NCBI GenBank assembly: GCA_003818205.1
Contig: RPRQ01000003.1
Coordinates: 59,407-123,406, forward strand
Origin: Bacteroidales bacterium
GTDB lineage: Bacteria > Bacteroidota > Bacteroidia > Bacteroidales > Tenuifilaceae
DNA: 64,000 nucleotides
Direction of reading: 5' to 3'
The translations under genes and the position numbers were made by a program. This document shows positions 53,215 through 60,397 of this stretch, piece after piece. The notes under the pieces are model-generated. The model did no database searches and had not been told where the DNA came from. It saw only the letters and a program-made list of their open reading frames with translations. Each line of letters opens with the position of its first letter. Position 1 is the first letter of the stretch.

Positions 53215-53949
53215 ATGCGTAAATTCAATTTGATTATTGGTTGCCTTTTTTCAATGATAACCTTATCCTCCCTTGCACAGGAAACGGTTACGTTTAAATC
53301 GAAGGATGGATTAACAATCACTGCCGATTTATACGTTTCCTCTACACAAAATCCTTATATCATACTGCTACATCAGGCGGGTTATAGCCGTGGCGAGTAT
53401 CGTGAAATTGCACCAAAATTGGTAAAATTGGGTTACAATTGCCTAGCCATCGATCAGCGTTCGGGCAATGACGTCAATTTTGTAAAAAACGAAACAGCAG
53501 CTAAAGCTAAAGAGAAAAATCTTCCGGCTAATTATCTTGATGCTCTACCTGATGTCCACGCTGCAATTGACTATGTTAGACAAAAAACTGATAAACCTGT
53601 GGTGCTTTGGGGTAGCTCATATTCGGCATCGCTAAGCTTACTGATTGCCCCAGAAGAATTAAAGGTTGGTGCTTTGGTCGTATTCTCACCAGGAGAATAC
53701 TTTGAACCGAGTAATTATATTAAATCAAAAATAGCAAAGATATCAGTTCCTGTTCTAGCGTTATCCTCTAAATCAGAGAATCCTGAATTGGTAGATTTAC
53801 TATCGGTTGTACCAAAATCATTGGTTACCATATTTAAGCCTACTACGGACGAGGGGAAACATGGATCAAAGGCTCTATGGGCATCAAACCCATCGAACAA
53901 GGAGTACTGGATGGCGGTTACGATGTTTTTTAGTAAGCTGAAAAAATAG
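53215..53949 (+). CDS. Secreted alpha/beta hydrolase
   Basis: The 244-residue precursor has a signal peptide (about 1-21, ending SSLAQ) and an alpha/beta hydrolase fold of the dienelactone-hydrolase type. The nucleophile is in LWGSSYSASL (Ser at about 129-130, G-x-S-x-S form), the oxyanion region in LLHQAGYSRGEYREI, the acid probably around ALSSKSENPELVD and the histidine in GKHGSKAL near the end. Substrate is unknown. It lies nine bases after atpC and could be co-transcribed with it, although the function looks unrelated. REP-like palindromes begin immediately after it. Confidence 0.85.
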   Translation: MRKFNLIIGCLFSMITLSSLAQETVTFKSKDGLTITADLYVSSTQNPYIILLHQAGYSRGEYREIAPKLVKLGYNCLAIDQRSGNDVNFVKNETAAKAKEKNLPANYLDALPDVHAAIDYVRQKTDKPVVLWGSSYSASLSLLIAPEELKVGALVVFSPGEYFEPSNYIKSKIAKISVPVLALSSKSENPELVDLLSVVPKSLVTIFKPTTDEGKHGSKALWASNPSNKEYWMAVTMFFSKLKK

Positions 53950-53958
53950 CTTTCTCTC

Positions 53959-54193
53959 ATGGGGCTAAAGCCCAAAAGTGTTTGATTTCTTAATAATCCT
54001 TTGGCTATGCCAAGAGCAATAAATTATTTCCTATTAGATATTCTTGTTCATTCCTGTTGACATAGTCTCATGATTATTGTTTGATGTCGAGATAGCCCAC
54101 AATCATGAGTGCTTAACTAAATCGTTGCTGAAATATTCCCGTTGACTTCAGTCAACGGACAAATTAGAAGTCAATAATTGGGCTTTAGCCCCA
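53959..54193. repeat. REP-like palindrome cluster downstream of the transposase gene
   Basis: The cluster opens with ATGGGGCTAAAGCCCAA (53959-53975) and closes with its exact inverse TTGGGCTTTAGCCCCAT (54178-54194), which touches the transposase stop codon. Between them is CCGTTGACTTCAGTCAACGG (54139-54158), a near-perfect palindrome, and a degenerate one (CTTTGGCTATGCCAAGAG). These short GC-rich palindromes in an AT-rich spacer match the REP/BIME arrangement found with RAYT transposases. Confidence 0.7.
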
Positions 54194-54637
54194 TTAGTTC
54201 GTTGCTTTAATCAACGCCCAACCATATTTCTCCATAAACTCATTTACCTCCTCGGTAAAAGTTTTCTTTTTATGGTGTTCTTCTTGTGAATAAATATAAT
54301 TTCTAACAGCATCTAGATGACTTTCACTAACCCCTACAGCCCAATAATCATCCTGCCATGCAAACTTATTGTGTATCAATCTTTGTTGATTTATCCAAAA
54401 TGATGATTCCCCTTTAATTAACTTTGCAACATTGCTTATTGTTTGATCTTTTCCTAATGATATAAGGCAATGAACATGATCCTGATAACCATTTACGCTT
54501 TCTATCCTAATATCCTTCTCCAAAGCGTTCTGCTTAATGTGCTCAAATAATCTGACTCTGATTTCATGTGAGTTTAAGTAATGCTCCCCATTTTTGGTAG
54601 AGAAAACTAGATGAACCCAAATTCTAACCCAACTCAT
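54194..54637 (-). CDS. IS200-like / REP-associated tyrosine transposase (RAYT)
   Basis: The 147-residue protein is a Y1-type HUH endonuclease. The family start SWVRIWVHLVFSTKNG, the HUH motif in DHVHCLISLG (about 49-58; H-x-H), and the helix with the catalytic tyrosine, ESHLDAVRNYIYSQEEHHKKKTF (about 109-131, Y at about 118-120), are all visible. Length fits the TnpA/RAYT group. It is enclosed by two clusters of the same palindromic words and lacks IS200 ends, which favours a domesticated RAYT that handles REP sequences over an active insertion sequence. It appears intact. Confidence 0.85.
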   Translation of the reverse strand: MSWVRIWVHLVFSTKNGEHYLNSHEIRVRLFEHIKQNALEKDIRIESVNGYQDHVHCLISLGKDQTISNVAKLIKGESSFWINQQRLIHNKFAWQDDYWAVGVSESHLDAVRNYIYSQEEHHKKKTFTEEVNEFMEKYGWALIKATN

Positions 54638-54728
54638 AGTTTTGATTTTTATGTGGTTAAATCAAATATAAGAAAATTACAGTAACAATTGGCATATGAT
54701 TCTGAATTCAGTTGAACAAGGAATAAGA

Positions 54729-54985
54729 ATGGGGCTAAAGCCCAAGTTTTTCTTTTGTCATTCTTATCCGTTGGCTCAAGCCAACGGCAATAGAAATTTT
54801 TTCATGCTTTTTTATATTGAAGTTGACTTCAGTCAACGGTTTAGTTTTTGTAAAAAACAACTTGACTTTAGTCTCATTAAAGCTCAGAAAGTATATTTCT
54901 AATCAGTTCAGTCAGCTAAATATGGCTGCAATAAATACAAACACTTATCAATAATTCTTGCTAATAGAAAAGCCAACGGCAATAA
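54729..54985. repeat. REP-like palindrome cluster upstream of the transposase gene
   Basis: ATGGGGCTAAAGCCCAA (54729-54745) repeats the exact word found at 53959. CCGTTGGCTCAAGCCAACGG (54768-54787) and GTTGACTTCAGTCAAC (54822-54837) are further palindromes of the same series; partial copies (TTGACTTTAGTC near 54871 and AGCCAACGGCAATAA near 54971) follow. Confidence 0.7.
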
Positions 54986-54998
54986 ATCAAATTATTCT

Positions 54999-55006
54999 TA
55001 CTTTTG
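54999..55006 (+). promoter_or_regulatory. Bacteroidota -7 promoter element for the U32 gene
   Basis: TACTTTTG matches TAnnTTTG, 18 bases before the ATG at 55025. The -33 TTG is not clear. Confidence 0.45.
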
Positions 55007-55024
55007 CACAAAACATATTGATTA

Positions 55025-56311
55025 ATGCTGAAACGTTCAGATATCGAGGTGATGTCGCCAGCCGGAAATTTCGAATCCTTATTGGCAGCAATTCAAGGTG
55101 GTGCTAATGCCGTTTACTTTGGTATTGGACACCTCAACATGCGGGCAAACTCAAATGTAAATTTTACAGTATCAGACCTAAAGGAGATTGTAAGAATTTG
55201 CAACGAAAATAATGTACACTCATATCTTACGGTAAATACCGTCCTTTATGACAACGATTTACCTGCTGTTAAGGAATTGCTGAAAGAGGCAAAAATTGCT
55301 GGCGTTAGCGCAATTATCGCTTCTGACCAAGCAGCATTGATGAATGCCTTTGAACTTGGACATGAGATACATCTTTCTACCCAGCTCAATATCAGCAATC
55401 TTGAATCGTTAAAATTTTATGCCCATTGGGCAGATGTTGTTGTGCTGGCAAGAGAGCTAACCCTTGAGCAGGTTTACGATATTTACCAAGGAATTGAACG
55501 AGAGAATATCACAGGCCCATCGGGTAAGAGAATCAAAATTGAGATGTTCGTTCACGGAGCCCTTTGCATGGCCATTTCGGGGAAATGCTATTTAAGCCTT
55601 CATCAGGAGAACATTTCGGCTAATCGGGGTGCTTGCCTCCAGATTTGTAGAAGGTCGTACACCGTTCAGGAAACCGAAACGGGTAATGAGCTGGAGATCG
55701 ATAATGAGTACATCATGTCGCCCAAAGATTTATGCACCATCAACTTCCTGAATAAGCTTATTGATGCCGGTGTTCGAGTTCTAAAAATTGAGGGTCGTGC
55801 TCGTTCTGCCGAATACGTAAAAACGACAACCAAGTGCTATAATGAAGCAATTGCTTCGCTCTGCGATAATACCTATTCCGCTGAAAAGATTGAAGGTTGG
55901 ATGTTAAGGTTATCGACTGTCTTCAACCGTGGTTTTTGGGATGGGTACTATTTAGGCCGTAAACTCGGTGAATGGAGCCCTGTTTACGGAAGTTTAGCTA
56001 CCGAAAGAAAGATTTACTGCGGAAAGATAACCAACTACTTCTCGAATCTTGGAGTTGCTGAGATAGCCGTTGAAGCGCATGAGCTTTACCTCAACGATAA
56101 AATTTTGATAATCGGACCAACAACAGGTGTAATCGAGGAGGTTGTAACGGAGATCAGGGTTGATGAGAAACCCACAGACCATTGCCCCAAGGGGGTTCGA
56201 TGCTCAATTCCAATATCATCTCCATTAAGAAGATCCGATAAATTATATCGGGTTATCTCTGATGAGGAGTTGCATAAAATGCAGAAGAATGGCAGTAAAA
56301 GAAACTTTTAA
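55025..56311 (+). CDS. Peptidase U32 family protein, TrhP-like
   Basis: The 428-residue protein belongs to peptidase family U32. Members such as TrhP and RlhA are now known to hydroxylate RNA (TrhP makes 5-hydroxyuridine at tRNA position 34, using prephenate) rather than cleave proteins. The N-terminal VMSPAGNFESLLAAIQGGANAVYFGI and the cysteine cluster VHGALCMAISGKCYLS...GACLQICRRSY (about 178-215), with four cysteines able to hold an iron-sulfur cluster, are diagnostic. The C-terminal domain (from about 330) has the short beta-barrel of the TrhP type. The true substrate is uncertain, and collagenase-like activity is not supported. Confidence 0.85.
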   Translation: MLKRSDIEVMSPAGNFESLLAAIQGGANAVYFGIGHLNMRANSNVNFTVSDLKEIVRICNENNVHSYLTVNTVLYDNDLPAVKELLKEAKIAGVSAIIASDQAALMNAFELGHEIHLSTQLNISNLESLKFYAHWADVVVLARELTLEQVYDIYQGIERENITGPSGKRIKIEMFVHGALCMAISGKCYLSLHQENISANRGACLQICRRSYTVQETETGNELEIDNEYIMSPKDLCTINFLNKLIDAGVRVLKIEGRARSAEYVKTTTKCYNEAIASLCDNTYSAEKIEGWMLRLSTVFNRGFWDGYYLGRKLGEWSPVYGSLATERKIYCGKITNYFSNLGVAEIAVEAHELYLNDKILIIGPTTGVIEEVVTEIRVDEKPTDHCPKGVRCSIPISSPLRRSDKLYRVISDEELHKMQKNGSKRNF

Positions 56312-56326
56312 GGTTTCACACTAAGG

Positions 56327-56450
56327 TTTTTCACGCAAAGGCGCAAAGTTCGCAAAGATGACAGAAAACTAAATTGCAAATTGTGATCTTGGTAATGAAA
56401 AATAATTTATTATTTTTCTCTTTGCGGTCTTGGCGTCTTGGCGAGAAATC
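56327..56450. repeat. Long inverted-repeat spacer element (family C, copy 1)
   Basis: The left arm TTTTCACGCAAAGGCGCAAAG (from 56327) and right arm CTTTGCGGTCTTGGCG...GCGAGAAA (from 56420) are imperfectly complementary and enclose about 65 AT-rich bases. The TTTTTCACGCAAA and TTTGCGAGAAA words recur in the element at 63261-63376. Confidence 0.55.
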
Positions 56451-56490
56451 TTTTTTAGAGACTAAAAAGAAACTATTTGGTAAACAAAAA

Positions 56491-56520
56491 TTAGTAATTC
56501 GAATAAATACAATATTTTTG
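56491..56520 (+). promoter_or_regulatory. Probable Bacteroidota promoter of the DUF4254-GT9 operon
   Basis: TATTTTTG at 56513-56520 matches TAnnTTTG, with TTA (one base from TTG) 19 bases upstream at 56491-56493. Confidence 0.45.
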
Positions 56521-56544
56521 CCTACAACCATAAAATAAAACATT

Positions 56545-57153
56545 ATGACGTTTAGCGAGCTTTCTAATAAGATTTTTGTGGATAGTACCAACTACTATCA
56601 TACCATGGATGATGTTTACGCTACATTGGTTAACCCATATAGCGAGAATACTATTGAGGGATCGCTATTCAAAAAGAACTGGATTGATGCGGTTCAGTGG
56701 CATCTTGAGGACATAATCAGGGATCCAAAAATCGATCCCATCAAAGCCCTTGAGATCAAGCGTTGGATTGACCGTTCGAATCAGGAGAGAACCGATCTGG
56801 TTGAGCTCATCGATAGCTATTTCCTTACCAAGTACAAAGAGGTTAAACTTATTGAAGGAGCAACCATTAACACCGAAAGCCCTGCTTGGGCTATCGATCG
56901 ATTATCAATTCTTGCATTAAAGATTTATCACATGCAGCAGGAAGTCGTTCGCAAAGATGCTGCTCCCGAACATCTTGCCAAATGCAAAGCCAAACTCGAA
57001 GTGCTACTGGACCAAAAAAAGGATCTTTCGTTGGCCATCGATCAGCTAATCGCTGATATTGAGAATGGGCACAAATACATGAAAGTGTACAAGCAGATGA
57101 AGATGTACAACGACCCATCGTTAAACCCTGTTCTCTACGCAAATAAAAAATAG
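56545..57153 (+). CDS. DUF4254 family protein
   Basis: The 202-residue, mostly helical cytoplasmic protein belongs to DUF4254. Recognisable stretches are NPYSENTIEGSLFKKNWIDAVQWHLEDIIRDPKIDP (about 30-65) and RWIDRSNQERTDLVELIDSYFL (about 71-92), rich in conserved acidic and aromatic residues. No enzymatic motif is known. It is ten bases before a GT9 glycosyltransferase gene; such pairing suggests a role in the same lipopolysaccharide core or related pathway. Confidence 0.88.
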   Translation: MTFSELSNKIFVDSTNYYHTMDDVYATLVNPYSENTIEGSLFKKNWIDAVQWHLEDIIRDPKIDPIKALEIKRWIDRSNQERTDLVELIDSYFLTKYKEVKLIEGATINTESPAWAIDRLSILALKIYHMQQEVVRKDAAPEHLAKCKAKLEVLLDQKKDLSLAIDQLIADIENGHKYMKVYKQMKMYNDPSLNPVLYANKK

Positions 57154-57162
57154 ACCCTAACC

Positions 57163-58191
57163 ATGAAACGAATATTGGTTTTCAGGCTAAGCGCAATTGG
57201 CGATGTAGTAATGACCGTACCCGTTATCGTGTCGCTATCAAAAACCTATCCAGATGCTGAAATAACATTCGTTTCGCAAAAGTTTGCCGCTGGATTCATT
57301 AAGCATATACCTAATGTCCATCTATACGAGGTTGACCTGAAGGGACGGCATAAAGGTTTCATGGGAATTTTTCGATTATTCCTCGATCTAAAGAGACTAG
57401 GGAAATTTGATGTTATAGCCGATTTGCACGATGTTATTCGAACCAAGATAATTCGTTCGCTCTACTTTTTTTCCTCCTCAAAAATTGTGGTAATCGATAA
57501 AGGCCGAAAGGAGAAGAATAACCTTTGCCGAATCGAGGGCAAGGAGCTTCGTCAGCTTGAAGCTACAACATCACGTTATGCCAAGGTTTTTCAGGATGCA
57601 GGCTTCAAATTTAACCTTGAGTTTGATTATCTTTTTACCAAATCACTTCTAAACGAGAATATTCTCAAGATTACCGGAATAAAGGATTGTAAATGGGTTG
57701 GAATAGCTCCTTTTGCTAAGCACAAGGGAAAAATCTATCCATTGGAGCTGATGGAAAAAGTTATTTCACTTCTGACGGAGGCTCCTGAAATGAAAGTTTT
57801 TCTTTTTGGTGGAGGATCGGTTGAAAAGGGAATTTTGGAAGGATGGGAACAGCAATTTAAAAATACCATTTCTCTTGCAGGAAAATTAAGCCTCGAAGAA
57901 GAGCTAAAAGTAATTTCAAATCTTGATGTGCTTTTATCAATGGATTCTGCCAATATGCACTTTGCATCTTTGGTAAACACTTCTGTTATAAGTATTTGGG
58001 GAGCAACTCACCCCTATGCTGGCTTTTATGGATGGAATCAGAATCCTCGCCATGCCGTTCAAGTTGACCTCCCTTGCCGTCCATGCTCAATTTACGGAAA
58101 TAAGCCATGTTTTAGGAAGGATTACGCCTGCCTGTACCAAATTACGCCCGAGAGCATTATCCGCAAAATTTACGATGAAATAATCGCTTAA
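57163..58191 (+). CDS. Glycosyltransferase family 9 (heptosyltransferase-like)
   Basis: The 342-residue cytoplasmic enzyme is of the GT-B fold and adds a heptose-like sugar during lipopolysaccharide core synthesis. The N-terminal RILVFRLSAIGDVVMTVPVI (about 3-22), the ADLHDVIRTKI acceptor region, GIAPFAKHKGKIYPLELM (about 184-201) and the C-terminal donor site LLSMDSANMHFASL (about 262-275) with ISIWGATHP are typical of GT9. The acceptor and exact sugar are not predictable. It is in operon with the DUF4254 gene and ends in a good terminator. Confidence 0.93.
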   Translation: MKRILVFRLSAIGDVVMTVPVIVSLSKTYPDAEITFVSQKFAAGFIKHIPNVHLYEVDLKGRHKGFMGIFRLFLDLKRLGKFDVIADLHDVIRTKIIRSLYFFSSSKIVVIDKGRKEKNNLCRIEGKELRQLEATTSRYAKVFQDAGFKFNLEFDYLFTKSLLNENILKITGIKDCKWVGIAPFAKHKGKIYPLELMEKVISLLTEAPEMKVFLFGGGSVEKGILEGWEQQFKNTISLAGKLSLEEELKVISNLDVLLSMDSANMHFASLVNTSVISIWGATHPYAGFYGWNQNPRHAVQVDLPCRPCSIYGNKPCFRKDYACLYQITPESIIRKIYDEIIA

Positions 58192-58215
58192 TTAGGATAT
58201 CATCGTTCACCCATG

Positions 58216-58245
58216 ACCCCGGCTTAATATCGGGGTTTTTTTATT
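58216..58245 (+). terminator. Terminator of the DUF4254-GT9 operon
   Basis: ACCCCG and CGGGGT pair (with inner G-C/T pairs) around GCTTAATAT, followed by seven T residues. Confidence 0.85.
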
Positions 58246-58312
58246 TTAACGTCCGTTCGATGTAAAAAACAATTTAAGTGCTATGTTATCAGTATTTTAC
58301 TTTGAGGGGAGA

Positions 58313-58562
58313 AATGCCTGCCTGCCGGTAGGCAGGGAATGATGGAAAAATGGAACTGGAGCGAAGCGGAACTCGGCGAAGCCAATATTGCCTGCCTGCA
58401 TCGCTTTCGCATAGCTTCAGCGGAGCAAAGTTGGCAGACAGGGAAGGAAAAAATTAGAAGAAACCCCATTATTGACTTCATCGTCCGGCAACTGCCGGAT
58501 CGCTCCAGTTCCACTATTCCCTGCCTACCCTGCCTACCGGCAGGCAGGCGGCAGGCAGGCAT
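58313..58562. repeat. 250-bp complex inverted repeat with GCCTGCCTGCCGG units (family D, copy 1)
   Basis: The left arm (58313-58364) carries GCCTGCCTGCCGGTAGGCAG and GGAACTGGAGCGA. The right arm (58500-58562) is its inverse, TCGCTCCAGTTCC, then CCCTGCCTACCGGCAGGCAG with an additional GGCAGGCAGG unit. A small palindrome CCGGCAACTGCCGG (58485-58498) sits beside the right arm. Open frames across it on both strands are low-complexity and spurious. Confidence 0.7.
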
Positions 58563-58620
58563 CATTCCAATTTCAAATGAAAAATTTGTAACAAATTACA
58601 ATTTAGAGTATTACCACTAT

Positions 58621-58642
58621 TTCTTAAATCGAACTCACGTTA
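58621..58642. repeat. 22-bp repeat flanking yitT, left copy
   Basis: The 22 bases including ATCGAACTCACGTTA are present again in inverted orientation, with one mismatch, at 59664-59685 across the yitT stop codon. A shorter third match (ATCGAACTGACGTTAA) occurs at 60311. Confidence 0.65.
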
Positions 58643-58715
58643 TTTTAAGCTTTTAAACATCTTTTTTTATTTGATGTTCAGCAAGATCGGGGTTAAAGAT
58701 TAATGGATAAAAATA

Positions 58716-58723
58716 TAATTTTG
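58716..58723 (+). promoter_or_regulatory. Bacteroidota -7 promoter element for yitT
   Basis: TAATTTTG matches TAnnTTTG, 31 bases before the ATG. The -33 TTG is not seen. Confidence 0.4.
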
Positions 58724-58754
58724 CCAATCATTTGAAAACTAAAAGTACAAAGAT

Positions 58755-59666
58755 ATGACCTATGTTACCAAGGAGAAATTGTTCTCAAAGGAGTGGTTTA
58801 TTGCCTACACCCTCATAACAGCGGGTGCGTTTATTCTAGCAGCTGGATTTGTGCTATTTATCGACCCGCATCGAATTGCACCAGGAGGCGTTTATGGAAT
58901 TGGTATTATTGTTCACTATCTGACCCAAGGGATGTTTTCGTGGGCTCCAGAAGGACTACCCATTGGTACGGTAGGGCTAGTTCTGAACATCCCGTTAACC
59001 ATTCTTGGTATAAAAATCCTAGGACCCCGGTTTGGGGTAAAAACCGTAATCGGTTTTCTATTATCCTCCGTTTTCATCGATCTTCTTCACGGTCTTTTTG
59101 GCTATGCTCCGCTGGTTGACGATATGCTTCTATCATCAGTTTTTGGTGGGGTATTCATCGGTTTCGGTTTAGGGTTAATCTTTAAATCGAAGGCAACAAG
59201 CGGTGGCTCCGATATTATTGCCATGATATTTGCAAAATACACTCGTCTTCCACTTGGCCAGCTGATGATTTATGTGGATTCGGCTATTGTCCTTTTAGCG
59301 CTCCTCGCCTTTAAAGATTGGAAAATTCCAATGTATTCATGGATAGTTATTTACATTACGGGCAAAGTAATCGATATGACCATGCAAGGGGTTAGCTACG
59401 ATAAAACGCTATTCATCGTGTCGGATAAGTGGGAAGAGATTCGCGATAAGATTATTATCGATTTGGAAAGAGGTGGAACCCTTATCAACGTTACAGGTAT
59501 GTACCAAGGAAAAGATAAGAAAATGATTTTCACCAATGTTAGCCGCCGCGAGGTATATATTCTAAGAGACTTTATACACTCTATCGATCCCTATGCTTTT
59601 GTTACTGTTATTGATGCCAACGAGATTCTTGGAGAAGGGTTTAAACCGCTTAAAAGCGATAATTAA
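58755..59666 (+). CDS. yitT: YitT family membrane protein
   Basis: The 303-residue inner-membrane protein belongs to the YitT/DUF161 family, with a C-terminal DUF2179 domain. Five to six membrane helices occupy about 14-205, including HRIAPGGVYGIGIIVHYL and LIFKSKATSGGSDIIAMIFAKYTRLPLG, both conserved in the family. The soluble DUF2179 part (about 222-300) has SDKWEEIRDKIIIDLERGGTLIN and FTNVSRREVYILRDFI. A transport role is suspected but the substrate is unknown. It is framed by repeats on both sides, and its stop codon lies within one of them. Confidence 0.9.
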   Translation: MTYVTKEKLFSKEWFIAYTLITAGAFILAAGFVLFIDPHRIAPGGVYGIGIIVHYLTQGMFSWAPEGLPIGTVGLVLNIPLTILGIKILGPRFGVKTVIGFLLSSVFIDLLHGLFGYAPLVDDMLLSSVFGGVFIGFGLGLIFKSKATSGGSDIIAMIFAKYTRLPLGQLMIYVDSAIVLLALLAFKDWKIPMYSWIVIYITGKVIDMTMQGVSYDKTLFIVSDKWEEIRDKIIIDLERGGTLINVTGMYQGKDKKMIFTNVSRREVYILRDFIHSIDPYAFVTVIDANEILGEGFKPLKSDN

Positions 59667-59685
59667 CGTGAGTTCGATCTAAGAA
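59664..59685. repeat. 22-bp repeat flanking yitT, right (inverted) copy
   Basis: This is the inverse of 58621-58642 with 21 of 22 positions matching. It begins in the yitT TAA stop codon. Confidence 0.65.
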
Positions 59686-59785
59686 ACGTGATAATGTGGT
59701 TATTTGCAAATACATATAAATATCTAGTATGGTGATGGAAGGTTGAAATAATGGAATTATGGAATTTCTTCTAACTTTTTTTCAT

Positions 59786-59900
59786 CCCTGCCTACCGGCA
59801 GGCAGGCGGCAGGCAGGCAATATTGGCTTCGCCGAACTTCGTTTCCACTTTTGCCTACGGCGAACTCGCAAGCTCGGTTCCATCATTCCAATTAAATTTC
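59786..59900. repeat. Family D repeat, copy 2 (downstream of yitT)
   Basis: Positions 59786-59819 repeat 58528-58561 exactly over 34 bases (CCCTGCCTACCGGCAGGCAG with GGCAGGCAGG). The following AATATTGGCTTCGCCGA (59819-59835) is the inverse of a stretch in copy 1 (about 58380-58396). Copy 2 lacks a complete second arm. Confidence 0.7.
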
Positions 59901-60022
59901 ATGTGTATAATATTGATTAATATGTAATTATGGTCTGCTGATTAAGTCAAATAACCTTATTTATTGATTTGAAAAATGAATTGTAGTTTCAAGTGCCATG
60001 GTTACAGCAGGTGCGGTGGGAT

Positions 60023-60183
60023 GGCAAAACTGCGAGCCAGACAAGGCGTGAATACTGCAAGGCAAAGAATTACGCAAAAGGGGCTTGCCTACTTTTGCAG
60101 TAATTCTTGACTTGCAGTAGAGCGTAGGGAAGCATAGTTTTGCCTTGATTTTTTGTTTACTTTTTCATCAAGGAAAAAGTAAA
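60023..60183. repeat. Nested hairpins in a non-coding spacer
   Basis: GGCAAAAC (60023-60030) pairs with GTTTTGCC (60137-60144), enclosing an inner imperfect stem of about 20 bases (60053-60073 with 60100-60119). Directly after lies a perfect 11-bp stem TTTACTTTTTC-ATCAAG-GAAAAAGTAAA (60156-60183). No reading frame is associated. The rest of the 59667-60397 spacer shows no gene. Confidence 0.55.
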
Positions 60184-60397
60184 AGAGCAAGGGAATCAAA
60201 TAGTACATGAGAAAAACCTTGCATACAAAATGATCTTAATTGTATTTATATAGCAGGTAATCTATTCGTTAAGTCTTATTCAGCAAGCCCTAAGTTAAAC
60301 AACTCCTTGTATCGAACTGACGTTAAAGTACAGTTAAACATGTAATTTTTAATAATTTCCTACGTCGAGTTCATGTGAATAGCTGAGGTGTGAAAAT

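Noticed and set aside
58281..58656. Open frames on both strands across the GCCTGCC repeat
   Set aside because: They are created by the repeat (runs of P, A, G, R, Q) and overlap each other on both strands.
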